Shown here one piece after another: positions 8,918-17,900 of a stretch of 30,242 nucleotides of DNA (the first letter of the stretch is position 1; each line of letters begins with the position of its first letter). Both the position numbers and the translations under genes were made by a program. The notes under the pieces were generated by a model that saw nothing but the letters and a program-made list of their open reading frames with translations, was not told the origin of the DNA and did not search any database. The DNA is from an uncultured Oscillospiraceae bacterium. Its GTDB lineage: Bacteria > Bacillota > Clostridia > Oscillospirales > Acutalibacteraceae. The stretch is taken from assembly GCA_900549775.1 (NCBI GenBank), contig URPR01000015.1, forward strand, positions 1-30,242. The letters run 5' to 3'.

Positions 8918-9292
8918 TTAAACCACAGCTATAGCTTCTATTTCAACTAAAGCTCCCATAGGAAGTGCAGCAACTTGTATTGCGGAGCGAGCAGGAAAAC
9001 TTCCAGGCTTAAAGAACTCTTCATATACTTTATTCATTTTTGAAAAGTTATTCATATCGCTTAAGAAGACAGTTGTTTTTAAAACTTTTTCATTTGAAGA
9101 ACCCGCTTCATTTAAAACTTCCATTAAGTTCGTAAGTGATTGCCGGGTTTGTTCCTCTATGCCACCCAGAACAAACTTTCCTGTAGATGGATCTATTGGC
9201 AATTGTCCAGAAGTGTAAACCACACCTTGAGACAAAACCGCTTGAGAATACGGTCCCACAGCTTTTGGAGCTTTGTTTGTATTTATAATCAT
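8918..9292 (-). CDS. ridA: RidA family enamine/imine deaminase
   Basis: A trimeric cytoplasmic enzyme that hydrolyses reactive enamine and imine intermediates released by PLP enzymes. The 124-residue product is full length. It shows the GPYSQ motif (13-17), SGQLPIDP (28-35), the signature region PARSAIQVAALPMGALVEIEAIA (with the substrate-binding Arg102 and Glu117) and a typical C-terminal end. The ATG start has GAGGGG about 10 bases upstream. It lies 79 bases downstream of aroQ. A weak promoter candidate is in that gap, so it could be transcribed with aroQ or alone. Confidence 0.93.
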   Translation of the reverse strand: MIINTNKAPKAVGPYSQAVLSQGVVYTSGQLPIDPSTGKFVLGGIEEQTRQSLTNLMEVLNEAGSSNEKVLKTTVFLSDMNNFSKMNKVYEEFFKPGSFPARSAIQVAALPMGALVEIEAIAVV

Positions 9293-9329
9293 AAAATATT
9301 ACCCCTCTCTAACACCTATTCATATACTC

Positions 9330-9358
9330 ATTTTATCATTTGCACCATTTGAGCACAA
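9330..9358 (-). promoter_or_regulatory. Weak promoter candidate for ridA
   Basis: Minus-strand TTGTGC (9353-9358) and TAAAAT (9330-9335) are 17 bases apart. The -35 matches consensus at only 3 of 6 positions, so this is tentative. Confidence 0.3.
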
Positions 9359-9371
9359 TATGATAAATCAT

Positions 9372-9803
9372 TTAATTTTCTAATTGCAAACACGCCATTA
9401 AAGCTAAAAAATAAACATTTTTCCCAAATCCTACAATCTGGCCTTTACATACATCGCTTATAACAGAATGTCGCCTAAATTCTTCCCTTGCATATATATT
9501 GGACATGTGAACTTCAATACAAGGCGTCTGCACCGACAATATCGCGTCCCTTAAAGATAAGCTATAATGCGAAAGAGCTCCAGCGTTAATTATTATATAA
9601 TCGTAATTGCTACTTTCAGCTTGCAATTTGTCAATCAGTACGCCTTCGTGGTTCGACTGTAATATTTCACAATCTATGTTATTACTTTTAGCGTACTCCA
9701 GAATTTGAATTTTTATGTCATCAAAGATTTCCGTGCCGTATATACTTTTTTCTCTGAAACCTGTTAAATTGATATTAGGTCCAAGTAATATTAAAACTTT
9801 CAT
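9372..9803 (-). CDS. aroQ: Type II 3-dehydroquinate dehydratase
   Basis: Third step of the shikimate pathway: 3-dehydroquinate to 3-dehydroshikimate. I place the start at ATG 9803, giving MKVLILLGPN and 143 residues, the usual family length. It has AAGGTG 7 bases upstream and lies 4 bases after the yqeG stop; a longer frame to 9830 adds nine non-conserved residues. Family motifs include GPNINLTG with the nearby catalytic-loop REKSIYG, SNHEGVLID, INAGALSHYSLSLRDA and EVHMSN-YAREEFRRHS. The usual NPGAYTHTS is changed to NAGALSHYS, but the loop and the catalytic-type Tyr and His positions are retained. No other aro gene is in the window. Confidence 0.92.
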   Translation of the reverse strand: MKVLILLGPNINLTGFREKSIYGTEIFDDIKIQILEYAKSNNIDCEILQSNHEGVLIDKLQAESSNYDYIIINAGALSHYSLSLRDAILSVQTPCIEVHMSNIYAREEFRRHSVISDVCKGQIVGFGKNVYFLALMACLQLEN

Positions 9804-9807
9804 GTTG

Positions 9808-10311
9808 TCACACCTTAGAGCTTGCTTCATTCTTTATGAAGTTTTTCTTTAAAAATCTTTCAACTTTTCTTTTTATTTTAAAGCTAAGTATTTCGGGGTC
9901 TTTTGCTTGCGGACTCAACAGGATGGATTTCATTCCTGATAAATTTGCAAGCAATACATCTGTAAAAATCTGGTCTCCTATCATCAATGTTTTCTTGATT
10001 TCTTTGCCTATTGCCTTTTTTACTTTAAAAGGCATCGGTTTTTTAGCATGATAAATTCCCCTCAAATCTACAGTTTCTGCAAAAGATTCTACTCTTTCCT
10101 TTGTGTTGTTCGAGATTATAAGAAGTTTAAATTTTTCTTTTTCCATTTCTTTAAGCCAATTCAAAACTCCATCGAAAGGTTCTTTAGAGTCCGGAACAGC
10201 AAGCGTATTATCTATGTCCAACAAAATAGTTTCCACATTAAACTTTTTTATTTCCTCTACAGAAATATCTGTTAATTTATCAAAGCACCTTGTAGGTTTA
10301 AGTAAACTCAT
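9808..10311 (-). CDS. yqeG: YqeG-family HAD phosphatase
   Basis: A 167-residue haloacid dehalogenase-fold protein of the YqeG family (IIIA phosphatases). It has the nucleophile motif LLDIDNTL (Asp32, Asp34), motif II IISNNT and motif III/IV MIGDQIFTDVL. The physiological substrate of YqeG is not firmly known. In Bacillus it sits in the yqeG-yqeH-aroE-yhbY-nadD-yqeK cluster. Here yqeG is next to aroQ, while yhbY and yqeK are 3 kb away in another operon, so the cluster has been split. ATG start with AAGGAG upstream. It is 61 bases after rpsU, beyond a terminator-like hairpin. Confidence 0.9.
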   Translation of the reverse strand: MSLLKPTRCFDKLTDISVEEIKKFNVETILLDIDNTLAVPDSKEPFDGVLNWLKEMEKEKFKLLIISNNTKERVESFAETVDLRGIYHAKKPMPFKVKKAIGKEIKKTLMIGDQIFTDVLLANLSGMKSILLSPQAKDPEILSFKIKRKVERFLKKNFIKNEASSKV

Positions 10312-10343
10312 AGACTAAAGGCTCCTTTTCAGTTTTCAAATAA

Positions 10344-10367
10344 AAAACAGGCTCGAAAGCCTGTTTT
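10344..10367 (-). terminator. Hairpin after rpsU
   Basis: A perfect 10-bp stem, AAAACAGGCT (10344-10353) with AGCCTGTTTT (10358-10367). The loop reads TTCG on the minus strand, and the stem is followed by a T-run there. It lies between rpsU and yqeG with no new promoter seen, so it probably attenuates rather than isolates yqeG and aroQ. Confidence 0.75.
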
Positions 10368-10372
10368 AATTA

Positions 10373-10546
10373 TTAAAATTTACGCTTTCTAGCAGCTTCG
10401 GATTTTTTTCTACGTCTAACAGAAGGCTTTTCATAAGCCTCTCTTTTGCGGATCTCAGCAATAACGCCTGCTCTAGAACATTGTTTTTTAAACCTTCTAA
10501 GCGCGCTATCTAAAGATTCATTATCTTTTATTCTGATTTCAGCCAT
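10373..10546 (-). CDS. rpsU: 30S ribosomal protein S21
   Basis: A 57-residue basic protein of the small ribosomal subunit. Translated by hand it begins MAEIRIKDNESLDSALRRFK, continues KKQCSRAGVIAEIRKREAYE and ends in a lysine/arginine-rich tail, as S21 does. The ATG start at 10546 is 6 to 8 bases after GGGAGGG. It has a perfect consensus promoter 58 bases upstream and a hairpin just after the stop. In many Clostridia rpsU is followed by yqeY; here yqeG and aroQ follow instead. Confidence 0.97.
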   Translation of the reverse strand: MAEIRIKDNESLDSALRRFKKQCSRAGVIAEIRKREAYEKPSVRRRKKSEAARKRKF

Positions 10547-10603
10547 TTATATCCCTCCCATCCGCCAAAAGGCAGGGGTCTTATTCTTTACTTTACGAGT
10601 CAC

Positions 10604-10632
10604 ATTATACACCACAAAAACAAGATTGTCAA
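10604..10632 (-). promoter_or_regulatory. Consensus promoter of rpsU-yqeG-aroQ
   Basis: Minus-strand TTGACA (10627-10632) and TATAAT (10604-10609) are separated by 17 bases, a perfect match to the housekeeping consensus. The predicted start is near 10597, giving a leader of about 50 bases. Confidence 0.88.
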
Positions 10633-10651
10633 CATGTATTTAAAAATCGTA

Positions 10652-13057
10652 TTATTTAGCAACTATATTTACAAGTTTACCTTCCACATAAATTTCTTTT
10701 AAAATGCTTTTGTCTTTCAACAAGGGGACGATCTTTTCGTCGTTTTTGGCAAGGTTAATAACTTCATCTTTTGGCATATTTTTAGGTACAATCAACTTTG
10801 CTTTTATTTTGCCATTAATTTGTATAGCTATTTCGACTGTACTTTGCGCACATTTGCTCTCGTCAAACTTTGGCCAGGCTTGCTCACATACCATACCGGT
10901 GCCCAAACTTTGAATTTCAAATATTTCCTCAGTTACATGTGGGGCAAATGGGTTTAAGAGTATTGTAAAAATCTTAAGTTCTTCGCATGTAATATTTCCA
11001 GTTTCATAAATTTCATTTATTAAAGACATCAACGCTGCAATGGCAGTATTAAATTTTAAATTTTCTATATCGTAACTAACTTTTTTTATAGTTTTGTGAA
11101 AGCTTGCTTCAAGCTCTTTTCTTAGCTTTCCATCTACCAATACGTCTTGCAAATTCCAGTATCTGTCAATAAATCTCCTACACCCTTTTATGCCAGAAGT
11201 ACTCCAAGGTGCTGATTTTTCAAAGTCACCTATAAACATCTCATAAAGGCGCAAAGTATCTGCTCCATATTCATTTACAATGTCATCCGGATTCACAACG
11301 TTTCCACGGGACTTGCTCATTTTTTCGCCATTTTCTCCAAGTATCATTCCGTGGCTGGTACGCTTTTTATATGGTTCTTTAGTATTCACAAGACCAATAT
11401 CATAAAGAAATTTATGCCAAAACCTACTATAAAGCAAGTGCAATGTCGTATGTTCCATGCCGCCATTATACCAATCCACGTTTTCCCAATAGTCAAGAGC
11501 TTTTTTGCCAACCAGTTCTTCGTCGTTATGAGGGTCCATGTATCTCAAATAGTACCACGAAGATCCTGCCCATTGCGGCATGGTGTCTGTTTCTCTTTTG
11601 GCCGCGTGACCGCATACAGGACATGTAGTATTCACGAAAGACTCTATGTTTGAAAGCGGAGATTCACCAGTATCAGACGGTTCGTAAGAGTCTACTTCCG
11701 GTAACTCTAATGGCAACTCGCTTTCTGGAATCGGCACATAACCGCATTTTTCGCAATAAACAACCGGGATAGGTTCACCCCAATACCTTTGTCTAGAAAA
11801 GACCCAATCTCTTAGCTTATAATTGACTTTTCTGTATCCTATATTTTTCTCTTCAAGATAGCTTAAAATTTTATTTTTGGCATCTTCTACATTCATTCCG
11901 TTCAAAAAATCTGAATTTATCATTCTACCAGATTTACAGTCCGTAAAAGCGCATTTTGAAACGTCTCCGCCGTCTATAACGGCAGTTATTGGTAAGTTAA
12001 ATCTTTTAGCAAAATTATAATCTCTGTCATCGTGCGCCGGAACCGCCATGATAGCACCTGTCCCATAGCTCATCAACACATAGTCCGAAACAAATATCGG
12101 TATTTCTTTAAGTGAGACAGGATTTATAGCTTTAACTCCATCAAGTTTCACACCTGTTTTTTCTTTAGAAAGCTGCGACCTTTCAAACTCAGATTTTTTC
12201 GATGCTTCTTCTACGTACGCAGAAACCTCATCATTATTTTTTATTAAGTCATTCCATTTTGACAAAATAGGATGTTCCGGCGATATAACCATATAAGTAA
12301 CACCAAATATAGTATCAGGTCTTGTGGTGAAAACGTCTATGTTGTCTCCAGCACTGGTGCCAAAACTAATTTGAGCACCTTCAGATCTTCCTATCCAGTT
12401 TTTTTGCTGTGCTTTCACCCTTTCAGGATAATCAACCAGTTCCAAATCATCTATCAATCTTTGAGCGTACTCTGTTATTTTCAGCATCCATTGCGACTTA
12501 ACTTTATGTACAACCTCGCTGCCACAACGTTCGCACACTCCATTGACTACTTCTTCGTTTGCCAAAACACACTTGCAAGACGTACAAAAGTTAACCGCCA
12601 TTTTACTTTTATAAGCAAGTCCTCTTTTCAAAAGTTGCAAAAATATCCATTGTGTCCACTTGTAATACGCAGGGTTTGTTGTGTCAATTTCCCTATCCCA
12701 ATCGAAAGAAATACCTAAAGATTTCACCTGATTTTTAAAATGTTCTATATTTTGTTCCGTAACAACTCTTGGGTGTATATGATTTTTAATCGCGTAATTT
12801 TCAGTCGGCAGTCCAAAAGCATCCCAACCAATGGGATACAATACATTAAAACCTTGCATTCGGCGTTTTCTCGAAACTACATCTAATGCAGTATAAGGTC
12901 TTGGATGCCCTACGTGCAAGCCCTTGCCGGATGGATAAGGAAACTCTATGAGCACATAATATTTCGGTTTATCGCTGTTATTGTCTGCTGCAAAAACTTT
13001 TTTTTCTTCCCATATTTTTTGCCATTTTTTCTCTATATCTTTGCTGTTGTATTTCAT
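10652..13057 (-). CDS. leuS: Leucyl-tRNA synthetase
   Basis: Charges tRNA-Leu with leucine. The 801-residue product has the bacterial LeuS layout: HVGH at 48-51 within YPSGKGLHVGHPRPY, zinc-type CxxC pairs (CTSCKC, CERCGS), the CP1 editing domain with FTTRPDTIFGVTYMVISPEH, a second zinc-type region with CPVCGH, the KMSKSRGN loop near residue 575, and an anticodon-binding C-terminal domain ending in IYVEGKLVNIV. Its ATG overlaps the yqeK stop by 4 bases (ATGA), so it is translationally coupled as the last gene of the long operon. No T-box leader is possible at this position. No terminator is obvious after its stop. Confidence 0.97.
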   Translation of the reverse strand: MKYNSKDIEKKWQKIWEEKKVFAADNNSDKPKYYVLIEFPYPSGKGLHVGHPRPYTALDVVSRKRRMQGFNVLYPIGWDAFGLPTENYAIKNHIHPRVVTEQNIEHFKNQVKSLGISFDWDREIDTTNPAYYKWTQWIFLQLLKRGLAYKSKMAVNFCTSCKCVLANEEVVNGVCERCGSEVVHKVKSQWMLKITEYAQRLIDDLELVDYPERVKAQQKNWIGRSEGAQISFGTSAGDNIDVFTTRPDTIFGVTYMVISPEHPILSKWNDLIKNNDEVSAYVEEASKKSEFERSQLSKEKTGVKLDGVKAINPVSLKEIPIFVSDYVLMSYGTGAIMAVPAHDDRDYNFAKRFNLPITAVIDGGDVSKCAFTDCKSGRMINSDFLNGMNVEDAKNKILSYLEEKNIGYRKVNYKLRDWVFSRQRYWGEPIPVVYCEKCGYVPIPESELPLELPEVDSYEPSDTGESPLSNIESFVNTTCPVCGHAAKRETDTMPQWAGSSWYYLRYMDPHNDEELVGKKALDYWENVDWYNGGMEHTTLHLLYSRFWHKFLYDIGLVNTKEPYKKRTSHGMILGENGEKMSKSRGNVVNPDDIVNEYGADTLRLYEMFIGDFEKSAPWSTSGIKGCRRFIDRYWNLQDVLVDGKLRKELEASFHKTIKKVSYDIENLKFNTAIAALMSLINEIYETGNITCEELKIFTILLNPFAPHVTEEIFEIQSLGTGMVCEQAWPKFDESKCAQSTVEIAIQINGKIKAKLIVPKNMPKDEVINLAKNDEKIVPLLKDKSILKEIYVEGKLVNIVAK

Positions 13058-13632
13058 ACAGTTCCCTCGCTTTTTCTCATTTTTAAAATTATGTCATTAT
13101 AAGCTTTAAGCATGTTAACGGCAATGGGTTTATCCTGTTCAAACAAAAATTCCATTTGAATTTTTAAGCCATAAATAATGGCTTTATCTAAATTTTCAAA
13201 TGCTAAAGAACGCATATACTCAACATTGTCATATTGTCGGTCTTCTGAGATAAAGTCCGACATAACTATTATTTTCTCAAGAAGTGACATATTGCTCCTT
13301 GCGGTTGTATGGTATCTTATTGCGTTTAATATATCAGCATCTTGTATATTTAAGTATTTTTTTACATAAATCGTTCCAGATATAGAATGCCACAACTTAG
13401 TAGTGCTGCGTTCTACGTCGTCTAGAACTATGCCTTCACTTTCAAAAAGCTTTAACTGTTCATCTTCTGGCATCTCTTTTGTAATGTCATGTAATAATCC
13501 TGCCATTTCAGCTTTTTTCTCATCCGCTCCGTAAGCTTGTGCAAGCTTTTTCGCAACCTTCGACACACTTAGCGAGTGAATAAACCGCTTCTTACTCATT
13601 TTTTCTTTTACAATGTTTTCATAATTCAGCAA
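13054..13632 (-). CDS. yqeK: YqeK family HD-domain hydrolase
   Basis: A 192-residue HD-domain protein. YqeK enzymes cleave diadenosine tetraphosphate symmetrically to two ADP. Metal-binding and catalytic positions are visible: His19 in FIHSLSV, His48-Asp49 in GLLHDITKE, a following LWHSISG, and the RYHTTARSNMSLLEKIIVMSDFI block typical of the family. The start is TTG at 13632, nine bases after AGGGAGG. In related genomes nadD precedes and rsfS follows this gene; here yhbY precedes and leuS follows, so both are absent from this locus. Confidence 0.92.
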   Translation of the reverse strand: MLNYENIVKEKMSKKRFIHSLSVSKVAKKLAQAYGADEKKAEMAGLLHDITKEMPEDEQLKLFESEGIVLDDVERSTTKLWHSISGTIYVKKYLNIQDADILNAIRYHTTARSNMSLLEKIIVMSDFISEDRQYDNVEYMRSLAFENLDKAIIYGLKIQMEFLFEQDKPIAVNMLKAYNDIILKMRKSEGTV

Positions 13633-13666
13633 AACGTTTAGCCTCCCTCTTTGCTGTATTAAACCA

Positions 13667-13978
13667 TTATTTTATCACCTTTTTGGCTTTCGGTAAAGTG
13701 ATTTTGGCGTTCTTTTCATTTCTTTTATAAAGTACAAACTTATTCCCAATAACTTGTACAACTTCTGCACGTGTACTTTCAGCTATATTTGCAGCAGCCT
13801 CATTTGTGCTTATTCCTGCTGTTTCCAAAACTTTACACTTAATGAGCTCCCTTGCCGTCAATGCATCTCTCGCTTGAGCTTTCACTTCATGTGTAACTCC
13901 ATCTTTTCCTATTATTAAAATCGTGTCCATGTTGCTTGCCAAAGCCCTTAAATATGCCCTTTGTTTACTTGTTAACAT
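13667..13978 (-). CDS. yhbY: YhbY family RNA-binding protein
   Basis: A 103-residue CRM-domain protein that associates with pre-50S ribosomal particles. I chose ATG 13978 (MLTSKQRAYLRALA). The strong ribosome binding site AAAGGAG lies 6 bases upstream of this codon, inside the longer GTG-initiated frame that starts at 13999. Domain features are the ILIIGKDGVT loop, the KAQARDALTARELIKCKVLE helix-strand pair and VVQVIGNKFVLYKRN near the end. It lies 23 bases after ftsY. Confidence 0.92.
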   Translation of the reverse strand: MLTSKQRAYLRALASNMDTILIIGKDGVTHEVKAQARDALTARELIKCKVLETAGISTNEAAANIAESTRAEVVQVIGNKFVLYKRNEKNAKITLPKAKKVIK

Positions 13979-14001
13979 TTCTTTCTCCTTTATTTTCACA
14001 T

Positions 14002-14910
14002 TTAATTTTCAAAAAGTGCATTTACAAAATTTTTTGCATCAAAAGGCTGTAAATCTTCTATTTGTTCTCCTACGCCTATATATTTTACCGGCACTTTCAA
14101 TTCTTCCATTATGGAAAAAATCATTCCGCCTTTGGCAGTCCCATCAAGTTTTGTCAAGACTATCCCAGTAATATCGGTTGCTTTTTTAAACTCTTTTGCT
14201 TGATTTATTGCATTTTGACCGGTTGTAGCGTCTAGTACCAGCAAAACCTCTTTAGAACTTTCCGGAAGCTCTCTATTCACAATCCTGTTTATTTTAGAAA
14301 GTTCATCCATAAGGTTTTTCTTATTGTGAAGTCTCCCTGCCGTATCGCAAATGATTACATCTGCATTTCTTTTTTTAGCAGCAGAGATGGTATCAAATAC
14401 CACCGCGGCCGGATCTGAGCCCTCCTCTTGCCTCACAATATCTACATTTGCTCTCTCCGCCCAAATTTGAATCTGCTCGATTGCCGCTGCTCTAAAAGTA
14501 TCTGCTGCGCCTAAAATAACCTTCATATTATTATTTTTTAAGTTTGCGGCTAATTTCCCTATCGTTGTAGTCTTTCCCACTCCATTGACCCCTACAACCA
14601 ATATTAACGAAGGTTTACTCTCAATGTTCAATTTTGCATCCATAGACAAAGTATCTATCAAAATTTCTTTTAATATTCCTTTTACTTCATCTGGGTCCTT
14701 CGCAGAATTTTTCTTAACTTTTTCCCTCAAGCTTTCACAAATTCTTTCCGCGGTGCGTATACCTACATCTCCTGTTACTAAAATTTCCAGAAGTTCTTCG
14801 AAAAGCTCTTCGTCTATTTTCGTTCCCATTTTAAACAGTGAATCAACCTTAGAAAATACGCTAGTTCTTGTTTTTTGAAGTCCTGATTTTATTTTATCGA
14901 ATAATCCCAT
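14002..14910 (-). CDS. ftsY: Signal recognition particle receptor FtsY
   Basis: This GTPase docks SRP-ribosome complexes at the membrane. The 302-residue product is the NG core with almost no acidic A domain, as in many Firmicutes. The N domain helices span 1-95. The P-loop GVNGVGKT is at 107-114. It is followed by the AADTFRAAA motif, the DTAGRLHNK switch, and TKLDGTAKGG near residue 255. The start is an ATG beginning MGLFDKIKSGLQKTR, whose amphipathic helix is the usual membrane-targeting element. It is 15 bases after smc, the conserved smc-ftsY pair. Confidence 0.96.
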   Translation of the reverse strand: MGLFDKIKSGLQKTRTSVFSKVDSLFKMGTKIDEELFEELLEILVTGDVGIRTAERICESLREKVKKNSAKDPDEVKGILKEILIDTLSMDAKLNIESKPSLILVVGVNGVGKTTTIGKLAANLKNNNMKVILGAADTFRAAAIEQIQIWAERANVDIVRQEEGSDPAAVVFDTISAAKKRNADVIICDTAGRLHNKKNLMDELSKINRIVNRELPESSKEVLLVLDATTGQNAINQAKEFKKATDITGIVLTKLDGTAKGGMIFSIMEELKVPVKYIGVGEQIEDLQPFDAKNFVNALFEN

Positions 14911-14925
14911 TTTAATTTTCTCCTT

Positions 14926-17900
14926 TTACTCTTTCATGAAATTTTTACCGATTTGAGAAACTTGAAGCTCCAGCAGTTTAGATATTCCTTCTTCTTGCAT
15001 GGTTACGCCGTATAGCACATCGGCTTCCTCCATTGTACCTCTCCTGTGGCTTATAGCAATAAACTGCGTTTTGTCGTTCATCTTTCTAAGGTACGAAGCA
15101 AATCTATTTACATTTGCTTCATCAAGGGCTGCTTCAATTTCATCTAAAACGCAAAATGGAGCTGGATTTACTTTCATTATTGCAAAATAAAGTGCAATAG
15201 ATACAAATGCTTTTTCTCCGCCAGAAAGCAGCTCTAAATGCGTCAATAGCTTTCCTGGAGGCTTAACTTTTATATCTATTCCTGAACTTAAAATGTCTTC
15301 GGGAGATGTCATTATAAGTTCCGCTGATCCTCCTGAGAACAGGTCTTTAAATACCAAGTCAAAATTTTTATTTATTTCTTTAAATTTTTCAGAAAATAAA
15401 TCTTTCATTTGTCCAGTCAAACTAACTATTAATTTATGAAGTTCCTTTTTCGATTTTTCTATATCATCAATTTGCCCTTTTAAAAAGTTATATCTTTCGG
15501 AAACTTCTTTATATTCCTCTATCGCTGCTACATTTACAGTACCAAGATTTCTAATCTTGGATTTTAGCTCGTTTAAGCGTTTAACTGATTTTTGATCCGG
15601 CTCAGCCTTTGAAAACAAGGAAAGTGCTTCTCTTCTTGTCAATTCATATTCATCCCACAGTTTACTTATTATGGTGTCGTAGTTCGACTGTACAGAATCT
15701 TTCCTATCTTGAAGTTTCGCAATTTCAAGCGATATTTTTTCCTTCTGAGAGTTTCTCTCTCTTTCGTTGTTTCTCAAGAAAGTAATTTGCTTTTCAAACT
15801 CCATTTTTTCTTCACTAAGCAATGTTACGTCCGACTTTAACTTTTCTATCGATTTTTTAAAATTAGATATTTCACCTTTGGCAGATTTAATTCTATCATT
15901 TATTTCTTGATTTCCAAGAGTTAGTGTGCTTATATCATTTTCATATTCATTTATTTTTTCCCTGTTAAAAGTTCTCCTATTTTCAATGCTAGCTTTATTA
16001 TTCTCCATCTGTTCAATATCTTTTTTTATCGAAAATATTTCTAAATTTAGCTCATATAGACTTTGCTTATGAACATCTTTTTCTTGGTTCAAAACTTCTT
16101 TTTCGCCCTGGAGTTGCGCCTTTGATTTTTCTAAAGATTCAACTTTTTCTTGCAATCCATCAAGATGAGTCTGTGATTCCCGTTTTTTATTTTCCAATGC
16201 ATCAAGTTTTTCTTGTAAATCTATTTTTTCTTGCTTAGCATTTAAATTTTCAGTAACTACATTTTTTAGCTTTAAATTTGCTTTCTCTAAATTAATTTCC
16301 AATTCAACTTTTTCTTGCTTTTTCGCTTCAAAATTTTCTTTAAGCTTTTCATAATCTTCTTTATTATTTCTTTCCAGCTCAAACAGTTCTTTTAAGCGAA
16401 ATTTACTTTTTTCTACTTGCTCTGCCAAGTTCGCCGCGTTATTTTTAGCTTCTTCTATATCTTTTACTCTATTCAAAATCCCCGCATTTTTTACTTTTGC
16501 GCCTCCTGTCAAGGAGCCACCCGCGTTTATAACCTGGCCATCAAGCGTCACTATCTTAAATTTATAAGATAAATCTTTGGCAATAGCAGATGCATTGTCA
16601 ATATTATCTACCACTAAAATCCTGCCCAATATATAATACAGTATGTTTTTGTATTTTTCCTCACAGGTGCAAAGTTTGCTTGCCAGACCAACATATCCAT
16701 TATACGATAAAAAGTTTTTGTCCGATATCTCTTGTCCTTTTATTACGGATACTGGCAAAAATGTAGCTCTTCCTATTTTCTTTTCTTTCAATAGTCTAAT
16801 GGCACACTTTGCTTGTTCCTGCGTATCTACTACGATGTTTTGCATATACGAAGCAAGTGCCGTCTCAATAGCCACAGAATATTCTTTTGGAGATTTTATA
16901 AGTCTTGAAACCGCTCCACAAACACCCTCAACTTCTCCTTTTTGTCCGGCTTTCACTATAAACTTCACACTACCAACGAAACCCTCTAAGCTGTTTTCTA
17001 AGCTTTCAAGTAAATTAACCTTCCTAATCTGTCCTTCATAATTCAATTTCAGTTCGTTTAAATTTATTTTTTCTTTTTCTAGTTCTGTACTAATTTTTCC
17101 TAAATTGGAATGTTTTAATTCTATTTGTTTTTTCTTTTCAGATAAATCATCTTCTAATTCTTTTTTTGCCTTTTCCAGTTCTTTTATTTCATCTTCAAAA
17201 TTTTGCTTTAAGCTTTCATTTCCCTGAAACTTTTCCTTAAAGCCTAATATTTTGCTGTGACATTCACTTATCGCTTCATCAGACGTCATCACTACAACTT
17301 TTGCCTTAGAAATCTCATCATTTACTTCTTTTAAGTTAATCTGCAACTTGTCCAGCTCATTTGATAAGCCCTGCTCTTTTTTGTTAACGGACTTTTCCTT
17401 GTCGCTAAACTCATTTAAAGTTTGCTCTTTTTGTGTTAAACTTTCATGCAACAGTTTTTCTTTTTCAGAATAATTATTATAATCTATAAGCATTTCATCA
17501 AAGGACTTTGATAAATTTTCGATGTCGATTTTTATTCTTTTTATCCGCTCTTCATTATGTAAAATGTCATTTTCCAAAACAGAAATTTCACCAGATTTTC
17601 TAATCGACATCTCTTCACTCTGGGATATTTCCCTTCGAGTTTCATCTATTTTTAAAGTATAATCCCTGCTTTTTTGCAAAATGGATTCTGAATCTGTGAC
17701 TATCTTGTCTATAGCCAGTTCTATCTCACTGTACTGTTCCTTTGCAAGGTTAAGTTTTTCCTCTTCCTTTTTCAGCAAAACATTTGAGTTTTCAAGCTCA
17801 AAAAGCCATAAGCCTATCTGTAATTTTTTATGTTCTTCTGAAAGTTCTATAAATTTTTTAGCCTTTTCAGACTGTTCTAGCAACGGTCCAATTCTAGCTT

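Noticed and set aside
12272..12718. Plus-strand frame of 148 codons inside leuS
   Set aside because: Antisense to conserved LeuS coding sequence, with no motif or start signal.
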